A stretch of DNA of 12,364 nt from an uncultured Collinsella sp. (GCA_900541885.1 UQKW01000041.1:1-12364), one strand, 5' to 3'. Positions 1 through 6,536 are shown, numbered from the stretch's first letter. Numbers and translations are program-made. The notes: generated by a model not told the origin, from the letters alone.

Positions 1-58
1 CGCACGACGGGGCAATTCATGATCGAGGACGTTTTCAGGGGAAGCCCCAAGGGGGCCG
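1..58 (-). repeat. Partial long-hairpin element (copy 3, cut by window edge)
   Basis: Read on the minus strand, this stretch just downstream of thrB ends a GC-rich arm with CCCTGAAAAC and continues GTCCTCGATCATG (positions 30 to 18). That matches 12 of 13 bases with GTCCTCGACCATG in the complete hairpin element at 5389-5518, in the same place relative to its arm. I infer that this is the left half of a third member of the family, with the other half beyond position 1. It starts roughly 20 nt after the thrB stop, much as the complete copy follows asd. A start-like ATG inside it (minus strand, 20-18) is part of the repeat and not evidence of a gene. Confidence 0.5.
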
Positions 59-80
59 GTGAGAGCAATGAGACAGGGCG

Positions 81-962
81 CTACAGGTACTCGATCTGGG
101 CGCCCTCGGTGTCGCACGTCAGAATATGCGTGTCACACTTGGGGAACTGCTCACGCAGCTTGACCTGCAGGAACTTTGCCACGATGGTGTCGTCAGTCAC
201 GGCCATGAGGGTCGAGCCGGAGCCACTGATCCAGATGGTCTTGGCGCCTCCGTTAAGGCAGGTGTCGCGCACGGCGTTGTAGTCGGGGATGAGGCGGCGG
301 CGATAGGGCTCCTGGATGCGGTCGTCATTGGCGGCGGCAATCAGGTCAAGGTCGCCGGTCTCCAGGCCGCGCGTCATGCCGGCGATGCGGCCCATTTGCC
401 ATACGGCGGTGGAGAGTGGAATCTCCTGCGGCACAACCTTGCGCGCTTCGCTCGTATGCACCTCGTAGGGCGGAATCACGGTAATAAAACGCAAGCGATC
501 GCTCACCTCGTAGCGCAGGCACTGGGGGAGCGAATCGGTCGGCGTAAAGGAGCAGACGGCGCCGCCCAGGATAGCAGGGGCGACGTTATCGGGATGGCCC
601 TCGACCTCGGTGGCAATGCGGACAAGCTCAGCGCGGTCGACGGTGTGGCCTGTCAGTGCGGCGGCGGCCATAATGCCGGCGACGACGCAGGTGGAGCTGG
701 AACCCAGGCCACGGGCGACGGGCACGTCGGTCTGAATGTCGATAGCAACGGGAAAAGCCGGCTCGCCCCACGCGGCCAGAGCATCGACAAAGCTCACATA
801 GACCAGGTTATTCTCGTTTTGGAACTCCTCGGGGCAGCCCGTGATGGTGAGCTTGTCGGCGCGCTCGAAGGTGAAGTGCGAGTAGAGGCTGACGGCCATG
901 CCGAGGGTGTCGTAGCCAATGCCCAAGTTGGCGCTTGTTGCTGGGACGGTGATCTTGATCAT
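81..962 (-). CDS. thrB: Homoserine kinase
   Basis: Predicted cytosolic GHMP-family kinase that phosphorylates homoserine to O-phosphohomoserine, the substrate of threonine synthase (thrC, next gene upstream on the same strand). The 293-aa protein has the usual family length (about 300). The N-terminal motif ATSANLGIGYDTLG is at residues 8-21, the glycine/serine-rich ATP loop PVARGLGSSS at 81-90, EGHPDNVAPAILGG at 121-134, and the C-terminal GHMP motif SGSGST at 246-251. The ATG at 962 is preceded by AGGAGG with a 6-nt spacer, which fixes the start. thrB is separated from thrC by a terminator and a long hairpin element, so it may have its own promoter or depend on read-through. A long hairpin element ends 13 nt upstream of the start codon. 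Assignment is confident. Confidence 0.96.
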   Translation of the reverse strand: MIKITVPATSANLGIGYDTLGMAVSLYSHFTFERADKLTITGCPEEFQNENNLVYVSFVDALAAWGEPAFPVAIDIQTDVPVARGLGSSSTCVVAGIMAAAALTGHTVDRAELVRIATEVEGHPDNVAPAILGGAVCSFTPTDSLPQCLRYEVSDRLRFITVIPPYEVHTSEARKVVPQEIPLSTAVWQMGRIAGMTRGLETGDLDLIAAANDDRIQEPYRRRLIPDYNAVRDTCLNGGAKTIWISGSGSTLMAVTDDTIVAKFLQVKLREQFPKCDTHILTCDTEGAQIEYL

Positions 963-975
963 GTGAGTCCTCCTG

Positions 976-1087
976 GCGTGCCTGGCTGTTTAGTTCGCTG
1001 CTCGGGCAGTCCTGCGCAAGACGGAAAGCACATTAAGTGCTTTCCTTTGCGTGCGGAACTCGCGACGAACTAAACAGCCAGGCACGC
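976..1087 (+). repeat. Long imperfect hairpin element (copy 1), thrC-thrB intergenic
   Basis: The outer arms 976-997 and 1066-1087 are perfect reverse complements over 22 bp and contain TTTAGTTCG / CGAACTAAA. Inside, the left side carries a small hairpin CTGC-TCGG-GCAG (998-1009). Then TCC (1010-1012) can pair with GGA (1055-1057), CGCAA (1015-1019) with TTGCG (1047-1051), and GGAAAGCAC (1023-1031) with GTGCTTTCC (1037-1045) around an ATTAA loop. The internal loop TG / TGC between TCC-GGA and CGCAA-TTGCG is the feature shared with the copy at 5389-5518. By that core the element reads on the plus strand, opposite to thrC and thrB. There is no U-tract, so it is not a classical terminator. Function unknown. 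Confidence 0.85.
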
Positions 1088-1120
1088 TGTGTGCGTTCGT
1101 CATCATCCCGGTGGGTATCT

Positions 1121-1156
1121 GATAAAAGAAGGTGCGCCGGCTTTCGCCGGCGCCTT
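1121..1156 (-). terminator. Rho-independent terminator of thrC
   Basis: Starting 10 nt after the thrC stop, the minus strand can fold AAGG + CGCCGGC, loop GAAA, GCCGGCG + CCTT, with a 2-nt bulge, followed by a TTCTTTTATC tail (positions 1130-1121). The strong GC stem with a GNRA-type loop and T-rich tail is a textbook intrinsic terminator. It implies that thrB is at most partly co-transcribed with thrC. Confidence 0.8.
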
Positions 1157-1165
1157 ATAAGGGGT

Positions 1166-2683
1166 TTAGTTGGTAGCCATCTTTTTTGCAGCCTGCTCCA
1201 CGTAGTTAGCCATGTCGGCTACGTCACAGACGTCTTCGAAGCGGACGGGCTTGGATTCGAGTTCGGCGAGCTGGGTCGGGGCGACCGTGTTGGTGGCCTG
1301 CTCGAGCACACGCATAGCCTCAAAATCATCTTCGGGAACGTCGAGGCCCAGGGCGTCGCAGCAGGCGCGCGGGAACTTGTAGGGGCTGGCGGTCGAAAGC
1401 AGCACGCGGGCCTTGGCACCCTCGGCGGGAACGACCTGCTCAAAGACGTGATAGCCGCAAGCGGTGTGCGGGTCGATCACGTAGCCGTTCGCGTCCCAGC
1501 AGCTCTTGATGGCAGCGCGGACCTCGTCCTCGCTGGCCCAACCGCAGCCAAAGACGCTCTGAATCTTTGCCAGCAGGTCGGCGGGAACCTCGTAGCGACC
1601 CGTCTGGGCAAGCTGCTCCATAAGGCCGGCAACGAGCTCGCAGTCGCCGTCGGACAGGAAGTACAGCATGCGCTCCAGGTTGGAGCTAATAAGGATGTCC
1701 ATCGACGGCGAGATGGTCGTGAAGAACGGGCGGTTACGGTCGTAAACGCCGGTGGTCAGGAAGTCGGCAAGCACGTTGTTCTTGTCGCTCGCCACGACGA
1801 GCTTGGCGACGGGCAGACCCATACGCTTGGCATAGTAGCCGGCCAGGATATCGCCAAAATTGCCGGTCGGTACGCAGAACTCCACGGCGTCGCCGGCCTC
1901 GATGGCGCCGGCGCGCAGCAGCTGCGCATAGGCGGCAAAGTAGTAGACGACCTGCGGTACCAGGCGGCCGACGTTGATGGAGTTGGCGCTCGAAAGCACC
2001 GTGCCGGCGGCCTCCAGGCGCTCGGCAAGCTCCTTATCGGCAAAGATGCGCTTGACGGCGCTCTGGGCGTCGTCAAAGTTGCCGCGGATGCCGCAGACGG
2101 CGACGTTGTCGCCCTCCTGCGTGGACATCTGCAGGTTCTGGACGCGGCTGACCTTGCCCTCGGGATAAAAGACGGTGATGCCCGTGCCCGGAGCGTCGGC
2201 AAAACCGGCGAGTGCGGCCTTGCCCGTGTCGCCCGACGTGGCGGTGACGATCATGATGCGCTCGGCGCCGCCGTCCTTGGCGGAAGTGCGGGCCATCAGA
2301 CGGGGGAGCATCTGCAGGGCGACGTCCTTGAAGGCGCTTGTGGGGCCGCCAAAGAGCTCCATCACATAGGTCTGGGGGGCGTCAGCGCCCGGCGCAGCGT
2401 CGAGTTTGACGAGCGGCGTAACCTCTTCACTCGTGAACGTGCCGCGGTATGCCTCGTCGACACACGCCGAAATTTCTTCGGCCGTGTAATCATTCAGTAA
2501 CATTCCCAACACATCTTGAGCGATTTCAAAGTACGATTTATCTGCAAGCGAGCTGATATCGACCTGCTGGGTGCCGAGCTCGTCCGAGACAAACAAACCC
2601 CCGTCGGGAGCGATGCCGGTGCGGATTGCCACCTTACTTGAGCACGATAAAGTGCGTCCTCGTGTACTATGATAAGTTCCCAT
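1166..2683 (-). CDS. thrC: Threonine synthase
   Basis: PLP-dependent enzyme that converts O-phosphohomoserine to threonine and phosphate, the last step of the pathway. The protein from the chosen start is 505 aa, typical for the longer ThrC class. It has the N-terminal threonine-synthase segment with APDGGLFV (25-32), the PLP-lysine motif GGPTSAFKD (112-120, K119 the likely Schiff-base lysine) and the phosphate-binding TATSGDTGKAAL (148-159). The reading frame stays open 15 codons further upstream (to 2728). I chose the ATG at 2683 because GAGGAG lies 9 nt upstream of it and because MGTYHSTRG matches a normal ThrC N-terminus. It is divergent from lysC across 103 bp, so the two promoters must share that gap. 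Long antisense frames over this gene are shadows of its GC-rich codons. Confidence 0.96.
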   Translation of the reverse strand: MGTYHSTRGRTLSCSSKVAIRTGIAPDGGLFVSDELGTQQVDISSLADKSYFEIAQDVLGMLLNDYTAEEISACVDEAYRGTFTSEEVTPLVKLDAAPGADAPQTYVMELFGGPTSAFKDVALQMLPRLMARTSAKDGGAERIMIVTATSGDTGKAALAGFADAPGTGITVFYPEGKVSRVQNLQMSTQEGDNVAVCGIRGNFDDAQSAVKRIFADKELAERLEAAGTVLSSANSINVGRLVPQVVYYFAAYAQLLRAGAIEAGDAVEFCVPTGNFGDILAGYYAKRMGLPVAKLVVASDKNNVLADFLTTGVYDRNRPFFTTISPSMDILISSNLERMLYFLSDGDCELVAGLMEQLAQTGRYEVPADLLAKIQSVFGCGWASEDEVRAAIKSCWDANGYVIDPHTACGYHVFEQVVPAEGAKARVLLSTASPYKFPRACCDALGLDVPEDDFEAMRVLEQATNTVAPTQLAELESKPVRFEDVCDVADMANYVEQAAKKMATN

Positions 2684-2786
2684 ATAACACTGCTCCTCGG
2701 ATGCCTTGGACCCAATCGGTGAAACCATGGTATCAGAGCGCGCAAAACAGGTTTGCAGAGGCTTTTAGAAAGGTAACCTCAAGCCC
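2684..2786. promoter_or_regulatory. Divergent thrC / lysC promoter region
   Basis: This 103-bp gap between the divergent starts must hold both promoters. I see the thrC Shine-Dalgarno (GAGGAG on the minus strand) and AGAAAGG at 2767-2773, which is rather far (13 nt) from the lysC ATG. Plus-strand TTGGAC (2705-2710) followed by TATCAG has a 19-nt spacer and is only a weak promoter candidate. No clear T-box, lysine riboswitch or leader peptide is visible in so short a space. Confidence 0.4.
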
Positions 2787-4175
2787 ATGATTAAGATTGC
2801 CAAGTTTGGCGGCTCGTCGGTCGCCGACGCCGAACACTTCAAGAAGATCAAGGCCATCGTCGATGCCGACCCTGCCCGCCGTTTTGTGGTGGTTTCCGCC
2901 TGCGGCCGCCGCTTTAAGGGCGACACTAAGGTAACCGACCTGCTCTACCTGGTTAACGCGCACGTTAAGTATCACGTGTCGTGCGAGGAACTACTCGAGG
3001 ACATCGGCCAGCGCTATTTTGATATCGCTGACGAGTTGGAGCTCACCTATCCCATCCGCGAGGAGTTCGCGGCCTTTGCCGAGCGCGCCCGCTCGGGCGG
3101 CTACTCTACCGAGGAGCTCGTGAGCCGTGGCGAGTACTTCACCGCTCGCCTGATGGCGGAGTACCTGGGCCTGCCGTTCTTGGACGCCGCGACGGTTGTG
3201 GCGTTCCATCACGACGGTACGCTCAGCATGAATCGCACCTCCGAGCTGGTGCAGGAGTACGGTCAACAGGGCGGCTTTGTTATGCCTGGTTTCTACGGCG
3301 CGACGCGAGAGGGCCAGATCAAGCTGCTCGACCGTGGCGGCGGCGATATCTCGGGCTCGATCCTGGCCAAGTGCCTGGGCGCCGATCTGTACGAGAACTG
3401 GACCGACGTTTCGGGTTTCTATTCTGCCGATCCGCGTATTGTTCCCGAGGCTCAGCCCATTGCGCGCGTTACCTACGAGGAGCTGCGCGAGCTTTCGTAC
3501 ATGGGTGCGAGCGTCCTGCACGAGGAGGCCGTGTTCCCCGTGCGCGAGGCAGGCATTCCGCTGGTCATCAAGAACACCAATGCGCCGCAGGACCCCGGCA
3601 CCATCATTAGCGAGACGGCTGATGAGGGCGAGGCAGAGCCCATCATTACCGGCGTGACCGGCAAGCGCGGTTTTGTCGCCATCAACGTGGCCCGCGACCG
3701 CACCAAGCCCCGCGTTGGCTTTATGCGCCGTGCGCTTTCGGTCTTCGAGCGCTATGACGTTTCCGTCGAGCACATGCCCACCGGTGTCGACCGCTTTGGC
3801 GCCGTGGTGCAGGAGCAGGACGTGCACGACTCGCTGTACTCGCTCGTGGGCGACATTCAGCAGGAGGTCGAGCCGCTCGAGATCGAGGTTGTCGAGGGCC
3901 TGGCGCTCATCGCGACCGTCGGCCGTAACCTGCGTGGCCGCGCAGGTATCTCGGGCCATCTGTTTGGCATGCTTGGCCAGGCCGGCGTGAGCGTGCGCAT
4001 GATTTCGCAGAGCTGCGACGAGATCAACATCATTATCGGTGTCGAGGAGAAGGACTTCGACCTGGCGATTCAGACCATCTACCGTGCCTTCTCCGATGAG
4101 AACGGCATTGTGAAGGTCTCCGACCTGGAGGTCCCCGCACCGGTCGATCCCGCCCTGGCCGCGCTCCACAAGTAG
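2787..4175 (+). CDS. lysC: Aspartate kinase
   Basis: Predicted cytosolic kinase for the first committed step of the lysine/threonine/methionine pathway, aspartate to 4-phospho-L-aspartate. The 462-aa protein has the aspartokinase start IAKFGGSSVAD (4-14), VVVSACG (34-40), LVSRGEYFTARLMAEYL (111-127), VSGFYSADPRIV (208-219) and ELSYMGASVLHEEAVFPV (235-252) in the amino acid kinase domain. Two ACT-type regulatory segments follow, near 295-355 and 375-445, which in this family bind lysine or threonine for feedback control. The substrate loop reads RGGGD (183-187), where many family members have RGGSD. The ATG at 2787 is the first sensible start, with AGAAAGG 13 nt upstream. It is followed by hairpins and then by asd on the same strand. 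A bifunctional kinase-homoserine dehydrogenase is excluded by length. Confidence 0.96.
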   Translation: MIKIAKFGGSSVADAEHFKKIKAIVDADPARRFVVVSACGRRFKGDTKVTDLLYLVNAHVKYHVSCEELLEDIGQRYFDIADELELTYPIREEFAAFAERARSGGYSTEELVSRGEYFTARLMAEYLGLPFLDAATVVAFHHDGTLSMNRTSELVQEYGQQGGFVMPGFYGATREGQIKLLDRGGGDISGSILAKCLGADLYENWTDVSGFYSADPRIVPEAQPIARVTYEELRELSYMGASVLHEEAVFPVREAGIPLVIKNTNAPQDPGTIISETADEGEAEPIITGVTGKRGFVAINVARDRTKPRVGFMRRALSVFERYDVSVEHMPTGVDRFGAVVQEQDVHDSLYSLVGDIQQEVEPLEIEVVEGLALIATVGRNLRGRAGISGHLFGMLGQAGVSVRMISQSCDEINIIIGVEEKDFDLAIQTIYRAFSDENGIVKVSDLEVPAPVDPALAALHK

Positions 4176-4186
4176 TTACCATCCTG

Positions 4187-4216
4187 GTAGATTTTTAGGA
4201 TGTCCCAAAAATCTAC
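4187..4216. repeat. Stem-loop with TGTCCC loop after lysC
   Basis: GTAGATTTTT (4187-4196) and AAAAATCTAC (4207-4216) form a perfect 10-bp inverted repeat around the loop AGGATGTCCC. An alternative pairing, ATCCT (4181-4185) with AGGAT (4197-4201), competes with it. It begins 11 nt after the lysC stop. It lacks a T-tract on either side. The loop carries TGTCCC (GGGACA on the other strand), which recurs in the hairpin at 11691-11730 and in the array at 6398-6536. Confidence 0.6.
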
Positions 4217-4224
4217 TGTCGGGC

Positions 4225-4246
4225 GTTTCGTTTCGGTTTCGTTTCG
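4225..4246. repeat. Direct duplication of an 11-mer (GTTTCGTTTCG x2)
   Basis: GTTTCGTTTCG at 4225-4235 is repeated immediately at 4236-4246, giving four TTTCG units between the two lysC downstream hairpins. It looks like local slippage, with no coding or regulatory role visible. Confidence 0.7.
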
Positions 4247-4279
4247 ACGGGGCGGGTTTTGTATCCGCCCCGTTCTTGT
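4247..4279 (+). terminator. Rho-independent terminator after lysC
   Basis: ACGGGGCGG (4247-4255) pairs with CCGCCCCGT (4265-4273) across a 9-nt loop, followed by the T-rich tail TCTTGT. It lies between lysC and asd on their coding strand, so asd probably has its own promoter immediately after it. Confidence 0.7.
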
Positions 4280-4348
4280 ATAAACTGGGCAAGAATATCC
4301 GGCCTGCTTGGCGTGCGGGCGATAGCCACAACCTTTAAAGGGGGAAGC
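4274..4348 (+). promoter_or_regulatory. Likely asd promoter and leader
   Basis: After the lysC terminator, the 70-nt leader of asd contains TATAAA at 4279-4284 as the best -10 candidate. The matching -35 (around TTTTGT inside the terminator loop) is poor, so this is a positional inference. The Shine-Dalgarno AAAGGGGGAAG directly precedes the asd ATG. Confidence 0.3.
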
Positions 4349-5374
4349 ATGAAACAGTACACGGTTGCTATTTTGGGCGCGACGGGAGCCGTGGGCACCC
4401 AGATGCTCGAGTGCCTGAACGAGCAGGAGTTTCCGGTCGGCAAGCTCAAGTTGCTTGCGAGTGCACGTTCTGCGGGCAAGACCGTCGAGTTCCGCGGCGA
4501 GCAGGTTGTGATTGAGGAAGCTTGCCCCGAGGCCTTTGAGGGCTGTGACATCGTACTCGGTGCTGCCGGCGACGATATCGCCAAGGAGCTGCTGCCCGAG
4601 GCCGTCAAGCGCGGTGCCGTCGTGGTCGACAACAGCCATGCCTTCCGCCTGGATCCCGAGGTGCCGCTGGTCGTGCCCGAGATTAACGCCGACGACATCA
4701 AGTGGCACCACGGCCTCATTGCCAACCCCAACTGCGCGACCATCATTGGCCTGGTTCCCACCTGGCCGCTGCACCAGCTCGCAGGCGTAAAGCGCATGAT
4801 TGTCTCGACGTATCAGGCTGCTTCGGGCGCCGGCGCGCCCGGCATGGCCGAGCTCGAGGCCCAGCTGGCCGCCCTGGGCCGTGGCGAGGAGATCCCCGAG
4901 CCGCGCGCGTTTGCCGCCCAGCTGGCGAGCAACCTGATTCCGCAGATCGGTGGCGTTAAGGAGGAGGGCTTTACTTCCGAGGAAATGAAGCTGCAAAACG
5001 AGGGCCGCAAGATTATGCACCTGCCCGAGCTGCGCGTGAACTGCACCTGCGTGCGCGTGCCGGTGCTGCGTTCGCATTCCGAGAGCATTACGCTCGAGTT
5101 TGAGCGCGACATTACGGTCGAGGAGGCTCGTGCCGCGCTGGCTGCCGCTCCGGGCGTGAAGCTGGTTGACGATATGAGCGCCGAGGATGCGCACGATCGC
5201 TTCCCCATGCCGATGGATACCTCCGACCAGGACCTGATTTGGGTCGGCCGCGTGCGTCGCGACATCTCGAACCCCGAGGCCGCGCGCGGCATCACCTTCT
5301 GGTGCTGCGGCGACCAAATCCGTAAGGGCGCGGCAACCAACGCCGTCCAGATCGCTAAGCTGCTCTGCGAGTAG
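4349..5374 (+). CDS. asd: Aspartate-semialdehyde dehydrogenase
   Basis: NADPH-dependent enzyme that reduces 4-phosphoaspartate to aspartate 4-semialdehyde, the branch point to lysine and homoserine. It acts directly after LysC, whose gene lies upstream. The 341-aa protein has normal family length. It starts with a Rossmann nucleotide-binding loop ILGATGAVG (8-16). The catalytic cysteine is in NPNCATIIG (C129), YQAASGAGAPGM spans 155-166, and RVPVLRSHS (236-244) carries the expected active-site histidine H243. The frame extends 30 codons upstream to 4259, but the ATG at 4349 has a strong AAAGGGGGAAG site and gives the canonical N-terminus MKQYTVAILGATG. A long hairpin element starts 14 nt after the stop. 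Confidence 0.96.
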   Translation: MKQYTVAILGATGAVGTQMLECLNEQEFPVGKLKLLASARSAGKTVEFRGEQVVIEEACPEAFEGCDIVLGAAGDDIAKELLPEAVKRGAVVVDNSHAFRLDPEVPLVVPEINADDIKWHHGLIANPNCATIIGLVPTWPLHQLAGVKRMIVSTYQAASGAGAPGMAELEAQLAALGRGEEIPEPRAFAAQLASNLIPQIGGVKEEGFTSEEMKLQNEGRKIMHLPELRVNCTCVRVPVLRSHSESITLEFERDITVEEARAALAAAPGVKLVDDMSAEDAHDRFPMPMDTSDQDLIWVGRVRRDISNPEAARGITFWCCGDQIRKGAATNAVQIAKLLCE

Positions 5375-5388
5375 CGGTGGACCTGTCC

Positions 5389-5518
5389 GGCGGGGGCCGG
5401 GCTTAGTTTTCAGAACGTCCTCGACCATGTGTGGCGTCTTGTCCTGCTCCTTCGGAGCCGCGGACAAGGCGCCACACTGGTCTGCGGAGTGTTCTGAAAA
5501 CTAAGCCCGGCCCCCGCC
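5389..5518 (+). repeat. Long imperfect hairpin element (copy 2), downstream of asd
   Basis: The outer arms 5389-5416 and 5491-5518 are perfect reverse complements over 28 bp, containing CTTAGTTTTCAGAAC and its complement. Inside, TCC (5418-5420) can pair with GGA (5486-5488), GACCA (5423-5427) with TGGTC (5478-5482), GTGTGGCG (5429-5436) with CGCCACAC (5470-5477), CTTGTCC (5438-5444) with GGACAAG (5462-5468), and GCTCC (5446-5450) with GGAGC (5454-5458). Nearly all 130 nt can pair with themselves. It shares the TCC-T / TGC-GGA internal loop with copy 1 but not most stem sequences. It may end asd transcription, but no T-tract follows. Function unknown. Confidence 0.9.
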
Positions 5519-5778
5519 TGCGGTGACGCTGCTGCGAGCGGCCTGCGATGGGGCCGTTGTTGGTTGGGGCCGCTGGGCTGATGTGGGGGCACGTTGCTGT
5601 TGCGGGCCCTGGTCTCGGCGGCGGCCTCGGCGCTTCGCGCCTGCCGCCTTGGGGGACCTTGGGGTCGTGCAGCAGCGGCGGCGCTGACGCGCCTGCTGCC
5701 TGAGGTGACTTTGGGGCTGAGTAGGGTTGTCTGCACAATTCGCGGTATCATGTTGCGGAGTTTTGAAAGGGGCCGCTG
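5519..5778. other. Intergenic region before ogt, no gene seen
   Basis: This 260-nt GC-rich stretch between the hairpin element and ogt has no frame with convincing codon use or a ribosome binding site. It must contain the ogt promoter if ogt is not read through from asd. TATCAT near 5747 is a possible -10, but no -35 of proper spacing is evident. The Shine-Dalgarno of ogt (AAAGGGG) lies at its right end. Confidence 0.4.
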
Positions 5779-6357
5779 GTGGTCACGACGACGTTTGCTT
5801 CGCCTTTGGGCGAAATCCTGCTTGCCGCTGATGGCCGCGGTTTGACGGGGCTTTGGTTTGAGGGGCAGAGCCACTTTGGCTCTACGCTGCTCAAAGAGAA
5901 TGCAGAGCATGTCGAGGGTGCCGATGCGGTTTCTGGTGCTGGGGAAATGTCTTCGGTGAATCCGGCGAATGGCGCGGCCTCATCGGTGCTTGAGCGTTCT
6001 TGGGCTTGGCTGAATGCTTATTTTGCGGGTCAGGAGCCTCGGTTTACGCCACCGTTGCATATGATCGGCACGGCGTTTCAGCGTGAAGTTTGGTACGAGC
6101 TGCTTTCCATTCCGCGTGGCGAGGTCGCTACGTATGGCGAGATCGCCCAGCGTGTTGCGGCGCGGCATCGTGTGCCGGGTAACGAGGCCCCCGTTGTATC
6201 TCCCCGTGCTGTGGGGGCTGCGGTCGCGCGCAATCCTATTTCGATCATCGTGCCGTGCCATCGCGTGGTCGCTGCCGACGGCTCGCTCAATGGATATGCC
6301 GGCGGGCTTGATCGCAAAGAGTGGCTGCTTCGGCTTGAGGGCGCGTACGAGGAGTAA
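5779..6357 (+). CDS. ogt: Methylated-DNA--[protein]-cysteine S-methyltransferase
   Basis: Suicide DNA-repair protein that transfers the alkyl group from O6-alkylguanine (and O4-alkylthymine) in DNA to its own cysteine. The catalytic motif is IIVPCHRVV (156-164, C160). The family's DNA-binding part is present upstream (IGTAFQREVWYELLSIPRGE and TYGEIAQRVA), as is the substrate-loop segment NGYAGGLDRKEWLL after it. At 192 aa it is longer than the usual 155-175. The extra length sits in a low-complexity stretch around residues 40-75 and an insert after QRVAARH. The start is a GTG at 5779 with AAAGGGG about 6 nt upstream. It lacks an Ada-type regulatory domain. The symbol ogt is used for the stand-alone class, and it could equally be annotated mgt. 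Confidence 0.93.
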   Translation: MVTTTFASPLGEILLAADGRGLTGLWFEGQSHFGSTLLKENAEHVEGADAVSGAGEMSSVNPANGAASSVLERSWAWLNAYFAGQEPRFTPPLHMIGTAFQREVWYELLSIPRGEVATYGEIAQRVAARHRVPGNEAPVVSPRAVGAAVARNPISIIVPCHRVVAADGSLNGYAGGLDRKEWLLRLEGAYEE

Positions 6358-6397
6358 CGCTCGAGCGCTTTGCATAGCCAAGATGCCGTGAAAGAAC

Positions 6398-6536
6398 GGG
6401 ACATGCTTTCCGAATGGAGGCTCAGACGGAAACTACGTCCCGGAATTCCGTTTTAAAGCGGGATGCGCTTTCCGAATGGCGTTCCAAGCGGAAACCGTGT
6501 CCCGGAATACAGCCTCAGAGTGGGACACCGTTTCCG
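6398..6536. repeat. Alternating inverted 15-mer array (62-bp tandem period)
   Basis: Five copies of a degenerate 15-mer alternate in orientation: GGGACATGCTTTCCG (6398-6412), CGGAAACTACGTCCC (6427-6441), GGGATGCGCTTTCCG (6460-6474), CGGAAACCGTGTCCC (6489-6503) and GGGACACCGTTTCCG (6522-6536). The starts are spaced exactly 29, 33, 29 and 33 nt, giving two full 62-bp tandem units plus a half. GGGA and TTTCCG are conserved in all copies and the middle varies. Each unit can fold into a hairpin. The array lies between ogt and a decayed region, immediately past the 3' end of the chloride-channel remnant. It has no coding potential and matches no repeat class I know. Confidence 0.8.

Noticed and set aside
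126..1073. 315-codon plus-strand frame antisense to thrB
   Set aside because: It is a shadow of thrB, and its end runs through the long hairpin element.
976..1087. Integron attC site
   Set aside because: The inverted repeat lacks the attC end consensus (RYYYAAC/GTTRRRY placed at the ends), and no integrase or cassette lies nearby.
1037..2500. 487-codon plus-strand frame antisense to thrC
   Set aside because: It lies wholly over thrC, has no family motifs and an alanine/glycine-rich shadow composition. It arises from codon bias on the opposite strand.
2494..2745. Alternative minus-strand frame at the thrC start
   Set aside because: It is out of frame with thrC and has no homology. The thrC ATG at 2683 has a strong ribosome binding site.
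4079..5467. 462-codon minus-strand frame antisense to asd
   Set aside because: It overlaps the well-supported asd and part of lysC, has no recognisable domain, and runs into the hairpin element.
6398..6536. CRISPR array
   Set aside because: The repeats are only 15 bp, degenerate and alternate in orientation. The spacers are 14-18 bp, and there are no cas genes.
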